A DNA stretch of 64,000 nucleotides from JBBDJB01 sp040880125 (lineage in GTDB: Bacteria > Planctomycetota > Planctomycetia > Pirellulales > JBBDJB01). This document shows, one piece after another, positions 53,581 through 61,526 of the stretch (within the stretch, counting starts at the first letter, position 1; every line of letters starts with the position of its first letter). The stretch is from NCBI GenBank assembly GCA_040880125.1, contig JBBDJB010000025.1, positions 1 through 64,000 on the forward strand, in the 5' to 3' direction. The position numbers and the translations under genes are program-made. The notes below the pieces were generated by a model. It did not search any database. It was given only the letters and a program-made list of their open reading frames with translations, and was not told where the DNA came from.

Positions 53581-53951
53581 GCGTGTTATGAATCCACTCA
53601 TTTGTCGGCCGCCAATTAACAGTCGCTAGTGACTAATGCCGGCAGAATCAAGTTATCGCAATGGGTGTATGGCGATCGCTGTCGGAGGCAGCCATGAAAG
53701 CAACCCACGACGGTAAGACTGATACTCTCACTACCATTTTTCACGACGGCCGAGGTTACCGAAAGCGATGAAGACAAGCCTGGCGTCATTCTCGACTACG
53801 ACGACGGCCGACAATCTCGTGAGCCTGGAGGTGCTCGATGCCACACGGCGAGTCGCGGACGCACGCAGTATGCAGTTCCAGATGGACGAATCAGTGTCCG
53901 CGGATGCACAGGATATCGGTTCATCGGCGGTAGGCAACGGCTGTCCCGTTC

Positions 53952-53981
53952 GGCCGTAGCTAATTTCGCAAGGATTCAGCC
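53952..53981 (+). repeat. GNRA-tetraloop hairpin, copy 2 (loop GCAA)
   Basis: GGCCGTAGCTAATTTC-GCAA-GGATTCAGCC. The stem is more diverged than the others, with mismatches and one G-T pair, but the loop stays GNRA. Confidence 0.5.
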
Positions 53982-53985
53982 GGTG

Positions 53986-54012
53986 GCACAGACATTCCTG
54001 TCTGTGCGTTTT
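53986..54012 (+). terminator. Terminator-like hairpin GCACAGACA-TTCC-TGTCTGTGC + TTTT
   Basis: Perfect 9-bp stem (53986-53994 with 53999-54007), then GTTTT. It sits between convergent genes (OLD-like, plus; DUF167, minus), as a terminator for the plus-strand gene would. The T-run is short. Confidence 0.55.
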
Positions 54013-54042
54013 GATCTCCGCCGATGGTCCACACAACGGACC

Positions 54043-54342
54043 CTACGGCTCGATCGCTTGCGCGATCATCTCGCGCAGCGAATCCACCTCAACGCCGCTG
54101 ATCAGAAAGCGCTTCTCCGGTGAGGTGGCGCCGCTGACCAGCTCGATCCGCCTCTTGGCCACGCCCAGCGTCTTGCTCAGCAGCGCGACGATCGCCTTGT
54201 TCGCCTTGCCCTTCTCCGGCGCTTGGGTTACCGAGACGCGGAGCATCCCCTGGCGGCAGCCTTCGATCGCGTCTCGCCGCGCGCCGGCATGCGCCTTGAC
54301 CGGCAGGATGACACCCTGCGGATGCGCTGCGAGCTCGATCAC
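54043..54342 (-). CDS. DUF167 (YggU) family protein
   Basis: 99 residues, the usual length. GVILPVKAHAGARRDAIEG, LRVSVTQAPEKGKANKAIVALL and IELVSGATSPEKRFLISG are the family's signature segments. Function unknown; it is a small alpha/beta protein often linked to yggS. Its ATG overlaps the yggS stop by four bases (ATGA), so the two are translationally coupled. Confidence 0.93.
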   Translation of the reverse strand: MIELAAHPQGVILPVKAHAGARRDAIEGCRQGMLRVSVTQAPEKGKANKAIVALLSKTLGVAKRRIELVSGATSPEKRFLISGVEVDSLREMIAQAIEP

Positions 54343-55046
54343 GACGTCATCCTTTCGAACACCGCCGACCCGACGCGCACGATGGTGGCCCCTTCGCGAA
54401 TCGCCTCTTCAAAGTCGCCGCTCATGCCCATCGAAAGCTCATCCAGGCTCGCCCCTTCCGGCACGCTGGGCCGCAGGCGGTCGCGCAGCTCGCGCAGTTC
54501 GGCGAAGTTCCGCCGCGCGACGTCCGTCCCGCCGGTGCGGCTGGCCATCGTCATCAGCCCGCGCAGCTCGACGTGCGGATAGCCGGGCATCCGCTCCACC
54601 AGCGGCAGCAGTTCCTCCGGCTGCAGCCCCTGTTTCTCGACGTCGCCCGAGACGTTGACCTCCAGCAGCACCGCGCAGCGCCGCCCTAGCTGCGTGGCCT
54701 CGTCGTCGATCGCCTTCAGCAGGCGCGGGCTATCGACCGAGTGGATCAAGTGGACCAGCGGCAGCGTACGCCGCACCTTGTTCCGCTGCAAATGTCCGAC
54801 CAGGTGCCACTGGACCTGCGGATCGGACAGCGATTCGGTCTTCTGCCACAGCGACTGCGGCCGGCTTTCGCCCAACTGCCGGCAGCCGGCCGCGATGACG
54901 GCCCGCGCTTCCTCCAGCCCCACGTATTTGGTGACCACCACCAGGGTGACATCCCGCGCGGTTCGCCCGCTCATCGTGGCGGCCGCATCGATCCGCTCGT
55001 TGATGCGGGAGAGGTTCTCGGCGATGCGGTCGGGCGTTTCAGACAT
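54339..55046 (-). CDS. yggS: YggS/PROSC-family pyridoxal-phosphate homeostasis protein
   Basis: 235 residues. It is an alanine-racemase-fold type III PLP protein without catalytic partner domain. The PLP lysine sits in VTLVVVTKYVGLEEARAVI; further family marks are GESRPQSLWQK (usual GENYVQE), QWHLVGHLQRNKVR, LIHSVDSPRLLKAI, LLEVNVSGDVEKQG and LRGLMTMAS, ending LSMGMSGDFEEAIREGATIVRVGSAVF. It buffers free PLP. It is 27 bases downstream of the 608-residue hypothetical gene and overlaps yggU. Confidence 0.94.
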   Translation of the reverse strand: MSETPDRIAENLSRINERIDAAATMSGRTARDVTLVVVTKYVGLEEARAVIAAGCRQLGESRPQSLWQKTESLSDPQVQWHLVGHLQRNKVRRTLPLVHLIHSVDSPRLLKAIDDEATQLGRRCAVLLEVNVSGDVEKQGLQPEELLPLVERMPGYPHVELRGLMTMASRTGGTDVARRNFAELRELRDRLRPSVPEGASLDELSMGMSGDFEEAIREGATIVRVGSAVFERMTS

Positions 55047-55073
55047 GGCCGCGCGAGGCTCGCCAGTTCACGG

Positions 55074-56900
55074 CTATTCGATTTCGATCAGCTCTTCGAC
55101 ATCGCCACTGGTGGAAAAGCGGCCGAAGAGAAACTCGGTGGCGAGGTTTTGCCCCAGCACGGTGCGGTTCCCCAGGCCGGACATCGCCCGATAGATGAGC
55201 CACTGATCGCTGCCGCACTGGGCACGGTAGCCGACGGCCGTATCGCGCGAAACGACTTCGAGCGATTCGGCCACGGTCAACTGCCGCCACGTCCGTTGCC
55301 GCGCGGAGCGCCGCCGGTTGAGATCGAATAGCAAGGGCGCGCTGAGGTTCTGGCCGGTCAGATGTTGGTGGAGCCTGAGCCGGCCGTCTTCCACGCCGAG
55401 CGTGCCGCCGCGCGGATCGGTCCGCCACTCCGGCAGCGCCAGCGGCATCACCAGCGCGCGGGGCTGCCGGCCCGACAAGTAGCCTTCGCGCGTATCTTCT
55501 TCCGGGCGCCATTCGACCGTCGGCCCCAGCGGCAGCGTGCCGGTGTACTCGATTTCCGATGCCGACGGCTCGACGCGGATATTATCCGCCAGATACAGCA
55601 GCCCATCCTCGCGGGCGAGCAGAAGCTGCCGCTGCACGCGCGCCGCATCGCCCAGGTCGATCTCCAGTTCCAGGTAGTCGACCTCTTCATCGGACACCCA
55701 GCACAACTGCTCCCAACTGTTCACCGGTTCGAAGCGACGGCCGCCGATGGCCAAGTCGATGCCCCACTCGCCGGCGAGCACCGTCTCGCCGCCGCACTCC
55801 AGTTCCAGCAGCAGCCGTGCGTCGCCGTAGTTGACCGCCAGGCGCGACGCCCCGGCCGACCAGTCGGGCCGCAACACGGCCGCTGCCGACCATTCCGACT
55901 CGACCGCCGGATCGGGCAGCTCGCGCGAAGCCTTTCCTTTGATACTGCGGGCGAAGCTGCGCGGCAGCGACTCGCGCGCGGCCGTGCGATCGGCCGCGCT
56001 GCCGCCGTAGCGTAGCGCCGCCTCGAACAGCGCCGCGTTCCACGCGCCCGCGGCATCGCCGCTGAGCAATTGGCTACCGTCGGCACGAGCCAGCCGCAGC
56101 ATTTGCGTGACCGCCCATTCGAATTGCGATTCGGCCACCTGGGTGTAGCACGACGAGGACGCCGCCTCCGCCATCGCCCGGCACCGCGTCCAGCACGCCA
56201 TCAGCGGGCGGAGTCGTTCCAGATGCCGCGCTTCGATCAGACCCTCGCCGTCAGTCAGTTCGATCAGACCCTCGGACAGCCGGCGTCGGCCTTCCGCGGC
56301 AGCCTTCCGGCAGGCGTTGATCTCAGGAAACAGATAGCCGAGCGTCCACGGCAGCTCGCCCCCCCAAAGCTGCGCGATCAGCGGATCGGCGGCGAGGTCG
56401 ACTGCGGCCGCATCCTCGGCGATCTGCAACAGCACGTCCAGCAGTTCCCACCAAAGCTCGGGCGACACCGGTCCGGCCAGTCGCGGCAGCGCATGACAAA
56501 CGGCCAGCATCTGCACGGCCAGTTCGAGCGTCGGCGGCGCGCTGGCCGATTCCAGCGACCACGGAGCAAGTTGCTCGGCCAGCGTGCGCTCCGGCCGCTT
56601 GCGCTTACCCGAGGCTAACAGCGCCGCGACCAGCGGATCACCCGCCAGCTCGCCTTCGACTTCGGGCAGGTTCCACAACAGTGGCGAGGTGCGCCCCGGC
56701 AGCAGCCCCTCCAGCGGCGCCGGCGATTTCCGCGCGGCCAGATGCGCTATCCAAGCGTCCCAACCGGGGCCGCTTTCGCCGGCACGGCATGCGCTGACTT
56801 GCTGCGGCGCCGAAGTGTGCCACAGGCGGCGCGAAAGGCGGCCTGTATGACGGCGGAGCGATGAGCCTTCGCGGCTGTCGGGTTTGGCGATCGTGGCCAT
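55074..56900 (-). CDS. Hypothetical protein, 608 residues (alpha-helical N-half, beta-rich C-half)
   Basis: I do not recognise the family. There is no signal peptide or membrane helix. Residues ~60-330 look helical with repeated Trp/Leu/Ala segments, and residues ~340-600 look like a beta sandwich (LAVNYGDARLLLELECGGETVLAG, split here by eye; LLFDLNRR; YRAQCGSDQWLIYR). An all-alpha toroid followed by a beta sandwich recalls heparinase-like polysaccharide lyases, but no catalytic His/Tyr pattern could be fixed. It heads an operon with yggS and yggU. It is probably a conserved planctomycete protein. Confidence 0.75.
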   Translation of the reverse strand: MATIAKPDSREGSSLRRHTGRLSRRLWHTSAPQQVSACRAGESGPGWDAWIAHLAARKSPAPLEGLLPGRTSPLLWNLPEVEGELAGDPLVAALLASGKRKRPERTLAEQLAPWSLESASAPPTLELAVQMLAVCHALPRLAGPVSPELWWELLDVLLQIAEDAAAVDLAADPLIAQLWGGELPWTLGYLFPEINACRKAAAEGRRRLSEGLIELTDGEGLIEARHLERLRPLMACWTRCRAMAEAASSSCYTQVAESQFEWAVTQMLRLARADGSQLLSGDAAGAWNAALFEAALRYGGSAADRTAARESLPRSFARSIKGKASRELPDPAVESEWSAAAVLRPDWSAGASRLAVNYGDARLLLELECGGETVLAGEWGIDLAIGGRRFEPVNSWEQLCWVSDEEVDYLELEIDLGDAARVQRQLLLAREDGLLYLADNIRVEPSASEIEYTGTLPLGPTVEWRPEEDTREGYLSGRQPRALVMPLALPEWRTDPRGGTLGVEDGRLRLHQHLTGQNLSAPLLFDLNRRRSARQRTWRQLTVAESLEVVSRDTAVGYRAQCGSDQWLIYRAMSGLGNRTVLGQNLATEFLFGRFSTSGDVEELIEIE

Positions 56901-57250
56901 GGCAAGCGGCTTCCTGCGGTGCGAAAAGGGCGGAACTTCGTGTCCGGCGCGGCCGGCGAGCTCCGTGCGGCTCGGTTGGACTTCGGTCGTACAAAGGGAT
57001 ATCTTACAAAACGTGGGGCCATGAATCTGCCCCTTTGGTCCGTTTCTCCGCGGGACTTATGGAAAGGGCCTGTGAACAATCCGGCCGGCTCCGGGCACCC
57101 AAGCGATAGCCGCAGTACGGGCGTGTCCCGGCTCACCTTGCCCAGCCGTGCCGTTGCCCTGGCAAACGACAAACCGAACCCCGAATCCCGCACCCCGGAC
57201 GCCCTCTGCACATCTTGCACATCGGCCACTAACACCAGAAGAGGCCCACG
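56901..57250. other. Divergent intergenic region with degenerate heptamer repeats
   Basis: No gene. Three heptamers AACCCCG/AATCCCG/CACCCCG at 57177-57197 match, on the opposite strand, the CGGGGTT array at the right end of the window. Ribosome site AGAGG lies just before 57251. Confidence 0.45.
57177..57197 (-). repeat. Three degenerate copies of the CGGGGTT heptamer
   Basis: Read on the minus strand: CGGGGTG, CGGGATT, CGGGGTT. The same unit, also with a CGGGGTG variant, forms the array at 63951-63999. Confidence 0.5.
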
Positions 57251-58126
57251 ATGTCGTACCACCACCGGGTCGGAATAACTGCGTCGGCGGCCTTGATGGC
57301 GATCGCTCTCCTGCTGGCCCCGGCCAACGTGTCCTGGGCACAGCTCATCGACGACGCCGAAGACCCGCCGGTCACCGAGGAGCAACTGGCCGCCCGCAAG
57401 CTCGCACCGCCCGAGGGTGCCCGACGGCTGGTGCCCGAGCACGATCTCTGGGTGGACCGCGAGAAGAAGCGGGTGTACATCGACGGCCGGATCTGCCTGC
57501 GGCGGGGTCAACTGGAGATGTTCGCCTGCCCGCAGGGGACGAAGGAGCACGAGTCGATCGTGGCGGCCAACACGAAGGCCCAGGTGGCGCACGCGGCGCT
57601 GCTGCTGGTCGGAGCGAAGGTCGGCCAGCCGGTGCAGTTCTCGCCCGAGTACGTGCCGGCCTCCGGCACCGTGATCGAGGTGTACGTCATTTGGAAGGAC
57701 GCCGAGGGCAAGCAGCACCGCGTACCGGCGCAGGAGTGGATCCGCAACACGCGCACCAAGGAGCCGATGAAGCACAACTGGGTGTTCGCCGGCAGCGGCT
57801 TCTGGACGGACGAGACGGACGGCAAGCGATACTACCAAGCCGAGGCGGGCGACTTCATCTGCGTCTCGAATTTTCCTAGCGCCACGCTCGACCTTCCGGT
57901 CGAGAGCACCGCCGCCAACGCCGGGCTGTTGTTTGAAGCCCTGACCGAAAAGATCCCACCGCTCGGTGCCCCCGTGCGATTAGAGCTGGTCCCCAAGCTG
58001 CCGGAGGACGTAAAGGCGGAGGGTGCCGAAGCCGCTCCGGCTGAAAGCGATGCTGTCGAAAAGGCATCGGCCGATGAGCCTGCGGGCGAGCCTTCTGCCG
58101 ATTCCGCCGACGAACGCCGTAGTTGA
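57251..58126 (+). CDS. YdjY-domain secreted protein
   Basis: 291 residues. Residues 8-32 are a signal peptide (ITASAALMAIALLLAPANVSWA). The YdjY domain covers about residues 60-240: LWVDREKKRVYIDGRICL, MFACPQGTKEHESIVAANTK, VHAALL-like AHAALLLVGAKVGQPVQF and WVFAGSGFWTDETDGK. The last 55 residues are acidic and Ala-rich. Planctomycetes have many paralogues; function unknown, probably periplasmic. It is divergent from the 608-residue gene and followed four bases after its stop by a GNRA hairpin. Confidence 0.85.
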   Translation: MSYHHRVGITASAALMAIALLLAPANVSWAQLIDDAEDPPVTEEQLAARKLAPPEGARRLVPEHDLWVDREKKRVYIDGRICLRRGQLEMFACPQGTKEHESIVAANTKAQVAHAALLLVGAKVGQPVQFSPEYVPASGTVIEVYVIWKDAEGKQHRVPAQEWIRNTRTKEPMKHNWVFAGSGFWTDETDGKRYYQAEAGDFICVSNFPSATLDLPVESTAANAGLLFEALTEKIPPLGAPVRLELVPKLPEDVKAEGAEAAPAESDAVEKASADEPAGEPSADSADERRS

Positions 58127-58130
58127 AACA

Positions 58131-58160
58131 GCCGTAGCTGAATTCGTGAGAATTAAGACG
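58131..58160 (+). repeat. GNRA-tetraloop hairpin, copy 3 (loop GTGA)
   Basis: GCCGTAGCTGAATTC-GTGA-GAATTAAG, starting four bases after the YdjY stop codon. Confidence 0.65.
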
Positions 58161-58338
58161 GCTCGGCGTTCTGCCCAGCGCCCTCCACAACCTCGATGAA
58201 ACTGCTGGTGCGGCATCCCTTCGCGATCAGCTAGCGTGTGCGCTATAGTCCTCCTTTGCACTCGGCCGAAGTGACCAGCAACGCACGAGTTGCACAGCGG
58301 CCGCGCGGCGCTGTGGGGGGCCATTTTACGTCCGCGAT

Positions 58339-58368
58339 TTGACGAACATTAGGCGAACCCCGTAGAAT
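58339..58368 (+). promoter_or_regulatory. Sigma-70-like promoter of the histidine kinase gene
   Basis: TTGACG (58339-58344), 18-base spacer, TAGAAT (58363-58368); 70 bases before the ATG at 58439. Confidence 0.45.
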
Positions 58369-58438
58369 AGCGCACACGCATTTCGGCGGGAGTGCATCGC
58401 GAGTCCGCGTGCCCCGCTAGTCTCAAGTATGGATACAC

Positions 58439-59623
58439 ATGCGACTTGCTGATTTTATCTTCGCGAATCGTGAAGCGATTCTCCAGGAGTGGGAGGCCTT
58501 CGCCCGGACGATCAACTTAGGCGAGAAAATGGACGCGCTGGCGCTTCGCGACCATGCCGAAGAGATCCTCCTCGCGACTGCCCGGGACATGCGATCGGCG
58601 CAAAGCGCGGTCGAGCGCTCGTCGAAGGCCCAGGGAAACCACCACGGGAGCGACGGCGAAGCACTGGACGGGGCCTCCGACAAGCACGCCATCGGCCGCC
58701 TGGGTTCCGGATTCGACCTGCTGGCAGTGGTTTCGGAATATCGAGCGCTGCGCGCCAGTGTGCTGCGGCTATGGCATGAGAGTGGGCCCCAGCCCGATGG
58801 CAACGACGTTGACGACGTCACCCGCTTCAACGAATCGATCGACCAATCTCTTTCCAAGGCGGTTAGCAGTTACACCAGACGGGTGGACCAGTCCCGCGAC
58901 CTCTTCCTCGCGATTCTGAGCCATGACCTGCGCAATCCGCTGAACTCCATCGCCATGTCGGCTTCGCTGCTGCCGCACCTGTTCCAGCCCGACACCCATG
59001 CGATCACAGTGGTTTCTCAGATCGCCACGAACGCCGGGGTTATGGCGAGAATGATCGGCGATCTTCTCGATTACACCCGCACGCGGCTCGGCGCGGGCAT
59101 GCCGGTTTCCACGGCCCCCATGGACTTGGGCACACTCTGCCAGGAATTGTACGACGAATTCCGGACGGCCCACCCGGATCGGCTCCTTCACCTCCAATCA
59201 GAGGGCGATTTGCATGGCAACTGGGATGCCGATCGACTGCGTCAGGCCATCTCCAACCTGCTGGGCAACGCCATCCAGCATAGTCCTGACAGCGCGACCG
59301 TTTCGTTGAAAGTGTGCGGAGTAGCCGGCGACGTCGAACTGGAGATCCACAACGACGGCCCTCCGATTCCGCCGGGCGAGCTGGCGAAGATCTTCGAGCC
59401 GCTGGTGCGGGGTTCGAGTGCCGAACGCCCTCAGCCGAACCGTCCCGGCAGCATCGGCTTGGGTCTGTACATCGCCCGTGCAATCGCCCAATCCCACGGC
59501 GGCACCATCGACGCGACCTCATCCCGGGAAGCGGGCACCACGTTCCACGTGTGCCTGCCGCGCGGGTCTCTCGCCCATTCCGGCCAAGCAATCTTGGGCG
59601 AGGAACACCTCCGCTCGATGTGA
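58439..59623 (+). CDS. Sensor histidine kinase (orphan)
   Basis: 394 residues, no membrane segment, so cytoplasmic. Residues 1-150 are helical and start with ADFIFANREAILQEWEAFAR, like the RsbRD-type N-terminal sensor helices. The HisKA domain has FLAILSHDLRNPLNSIAMS with the phospho-accepting His. The ATPase domain has QAISNLLGNAIQHSP (N box), NDGPPIPP (G1) and GSIGLGLYIARAIAQSHGG (G2). No response regulator is adjacent. The signal is unknown. A GNRA hairpin follows 73 bases after the stop. Confidence 0.92.
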   Translation: MRLADFIFANREAILQEWEAFARTINLGEKMDALALRDHAEEILLATARDMRSAQSAVERSSKAQGNHHGSDGEALDGASDKHAIGRLGSGFDLLAVVSEYRALRASVLRLWHESGPQPDGNDVDDVTRFNESIDQSLSKAVSSYTRRVDQSRDLFLAILSHDLRNPLNSIAMSASLLPHLFQPDTHAITVVSQIATNAGVMARMIGDLLDYTRTRLGAGMPVSTAPMDLGTLCQELYDEFRTAHPDRLLHLQSEGDLHGNWDADRLRQAISNLLGNAIQHSPDSATVSLKVCGVAGDVELEIHNDGPPIPPGELAKIFEPLVRGSSAERPQPNRPGSIGLGLYIARAIAQSHGGTIDATSSREAGTTFHVCLPRGSLAHSGQAILGEEHLRSM

Positions 59624-59695
59624 GGGTGGGGGAGAGTTGGTTCGGACGCTACGGCCAGTGAGTGAGCGAACTCGCGTCCAAATCCGCCGACGAAA

Positions 59696-59725
59696 GCTGT
59701 AGCTGAATTCGTGAGAATTCAGAGG
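59696..59725 (+). repeat. GNRA-tetraloop hairpin, copy 4 (loop GTGA), abutting a ribosome site
   Basis: GCTGTAGCTGAATTC-GTGA-GAATTCAG; the stem's 3' end runs directly into AGAGGAG, the ribosome site of the gene at 59735. The perfect core stem is CTGAATTC/GAATTCAG. Confidence 0.7.
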
Positions 59726-59734
59726 AGTCCATGT

Positions 59735-60169
59735 ATGGGTGCCGCCTATTTCATCGTCCTCAACTCGGACGATCCGGGCTTCAACACCACCGTTGACGGC
59801 AAAGCATTGTCCCGTCATTCAGGACGGATCGACGCAAAAGCGAAAGTCCTGGGGTTCAAGTCGCTTGATGAATACTGCAGTCAATCACCTGAAGATGCAC
59901 GATCTTTGTTGGCGGACCTGATGGGAATGGAAGATGAAGATGACCTGCCGCCAGATGCCGAAGAAACGCTAGGCAACTTACCGCCGGAAGAATGGTGTGA
60001 TTCGGAGCACGGCATCGATTATGCGAAACGAGTCGGTGACGCGATCCGCCAGAATCCACAGGCAGTCGAGGATGCGGATGCCATCCTTTCCGATCTTGAT
60101 TCGATGGTTGCAGTTCTGACGCAAGCAAAAGATCGGGGATTGAAGTGGCATTTGCAGGTCGACTTCTGA
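59735..60169 (+). CDS. Hypothetical acidic protein, 144 residues
   Basis: The ATG at 59735 is set by AGAGGAG seven bases upstream. The protein is acidic (many Asp/Glu, especially MEDEDDLPPDAEE) and starts MGAAYFIVLNSDDPGFNTTVDGKAL. No membrane helix, signal or motif is recognised. Small acidic proteins of this look are common among immunity and antitoxin-like or cytosolic hypothetical proteins, but nothing here proves such a role. It follows the histidine kinase on the same strand. Confidence 0.72.
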   Translation: MGAAYFIVLNSDDPGFNTTVDGKALSRHSGRIDAKAKVLGFKSLDEYCSQSPEDARSLLADLMGMEDEDDLPPDAEETLGNLPPEEWCDSEHGIDYAKRVGDAIRQNPQAVEDADAILSDLDSMVAVLTQAKDRGLKWHLQVDF

Positions 60170-60320
60170 TCTAATTGAATCGACGTGAAAAGCCAGCGAC
60201 AAGCAGTTGAACGTGAGCGGCGGAGCACATCGCAATTGAAGCCACCGTTACGGGCCGCCGCCAAAGCCGCCTATGGTGACGTCTATCGACGACGCGACGG
60301 TCGTGCTAAACAGGGACCAT

Positions 60321-61172
60321 ATGATGCAGTCGATTCTTGATTTCGCGGATCAACGATTTGTCGTACATGACAACCTAGACGTATTGCGGGATCTCCATAT
60401 ATTGAAGTGGCCCGGCAAGAGATGCAACTTGGGAATCGCCCTAAATAAGGAGGTCGTAATTCTCAATTGGCGTCGGATGGCAACGTACCGCGTTCAACTT
60501 TCCAACCTGGCCCACTATCTCGGCAAGGATATAAAACGTGTGCGTGTATACGCGTGTAGGTCCGAGTTGGGACCACCGTTAACAACCGAATATGTCAATC
60601 AGTATTTGTGTGGCAGCGAGGATAACCCGTATAGCGTGTGGAACTTGGTCCAGTACATGATGTCCTCAACATCGAGCCAGCACTTGACGCAGTTCCCTCC
60701 ACTGCGATGTGACAAAGAGGATCAGGATGCGAGGATCGACGAAATGCGACGCCTGGCGCAACTTGGCGACGTGTTATTCAGTTTCGATAGAACTTCGGGC
60801 CTTTCCCACCTGATACGTCGGTATGATTGGTGCATGTGGTCTCACTGTGCCATGTGTTGTGGCAATAATGATGTAGTTGAAGTATCCATAGACGGAGCCA
60901 CGGAGTCAAACATTAGCGACTTAAATCGCCCCGGACTCGACGTGGGTCTATATCGGTTGAGTTCACTCGAACCGGCTGAGAACGGCGCGAAGGCTGTTGA
61001 AGCCATGCGAAATCACATTGGGCGAGAGGGGTACCCGTGGTTGGAAGTGGTGCTCATAGGAGTGCGAAAGAACCTACGCTGGATACGACGGATATTGCCA
61101 ACGTCACAGCGTTCAATTACGCCTGCTGATCTGATGTATTCGAATCAGTTTAAGCTTGTCTGCTATGCTTGA
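60321..61172 (+). CDS. Putative permuted papain-fold (YiiX/NlpC-P60-like) protein, degenerate
   Basis: 283 residues from the ATG at 60321, which has AGGGA upstream; an ATG at 60273 adds 16. Residues 1-145 show no known domain. Residues ~150-283 resemble the YiiX/YaeF type permuted papain fold: LAQLGDVLFSF, HLIRRYDWCMWSHCAMC (the WSH motif), VVEVSIDG, and the final SITPADLMYSNQFKLV. The stretch that normally carries the nucleophile (CSELV) just before the TPADL segment seems missing, so the enzyme may be inactive. Lower GC than the core genes suggests transfer. The family call is tentative. Confidence 0.6.
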   Translation: MMQSILDFADQRFVVHDNLDVLRDLHILKWPGKRCNLGIALNKEVVILNWRRMATYRVQLSNLAHYLGKDIKRVRVYACRSELGPPLTTEYVNQYLCGSEDNPYSVWNLVQYMMSSTSSQHLTQFPPLRCDKEDQDARIDEMRRLAQLGDVLFSFDRTSGLSHLIRRYDWCMWSHCAMCCGNNDVVEVSIDGATESNISDLNRPGLDVGLYRLSSLEPAENGAKAVEAMRNHIGREGYPWLEVVLIGVRKNLRWIRRILPTSQRSITPADLMYSNQFKLVCYA

Positions 61173-61526
61173 ATGATCAAGGTAGACTCTCGTCGGTTGC
61201 CGTGCCGCTATGGCGGATAACAGGCTGGCACTGAGTACGACGCCGCGTTGTCCTGCGTAGTGTGCGCGTGCGCCGTTCGAGCCGCGGTTAAGCGTGGCGT
61301 CCTCGGGTCGTAGCCCGGCTGGCATTGATGTCGCCCGTGCCGGCAACGGGCCGCAAGAGGCTAATCCGCACGGGGTACAGCAACACGACCTCCACAATCT
61401 TGAATGATGCGGGCGCCGAAAACGCCGACCAAGTGCTGCACAGCTGATTGCCACGAGAGCAGTCGTACCTGCATTCGCAAGAATTCAGGTACGGCTGACG
61501 TCCGACAGGAACTGTATCCTTGCACG
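61173..61526. other. Intergenic region between convergent genes
   Basis: No gene. GNRA hairpin copy 5 at 61464-61493 is the only structure recognised. Confidence 0.5.
61464..61493 (+). repeat. GNRA-tetraloop hairpin, copy 5 (loop GCAA)
   Basis: CGTACCTGCATTC-GCAA-GAATTCAGGTACG: a 13-bp stem with one mismatch, the longest of the five. The outer stem differs from the other copies on both arms yet still pairs (CGTACCTG with CAGGTACG), as expected of a conserved RNA structure. Confidence 0.7.

Larger units (their letters stand above)
53581..54042. other. Intergenic region after the OLD-like gene
   Basis: Contains the GNRA hairpin copy 2 (53952) and a terminator-like stem (53986). A 63-codon open frame at 53768-53959 has no recognised feature and runs into the hairpin, so I do not call it. 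Confidence 0.5.
58127..58438. other. Intergenic region with GNRA hairpin and histidine-kinase promoter
   Basis: Holds hairpin copy 3 (58131) at the left and a TTGACG-N18-TAGAAT promoter at 58339-58368. Nothing else recognised. Confidence 0.5.

Noticed and set aside
53768..53959. 63-codon open frame after the OLD-like gene
   Set aside because: No ribosome site, no motif, and its end runs into the GNRA hairpin; judged non-coding, though a small gene cannot be excluded.
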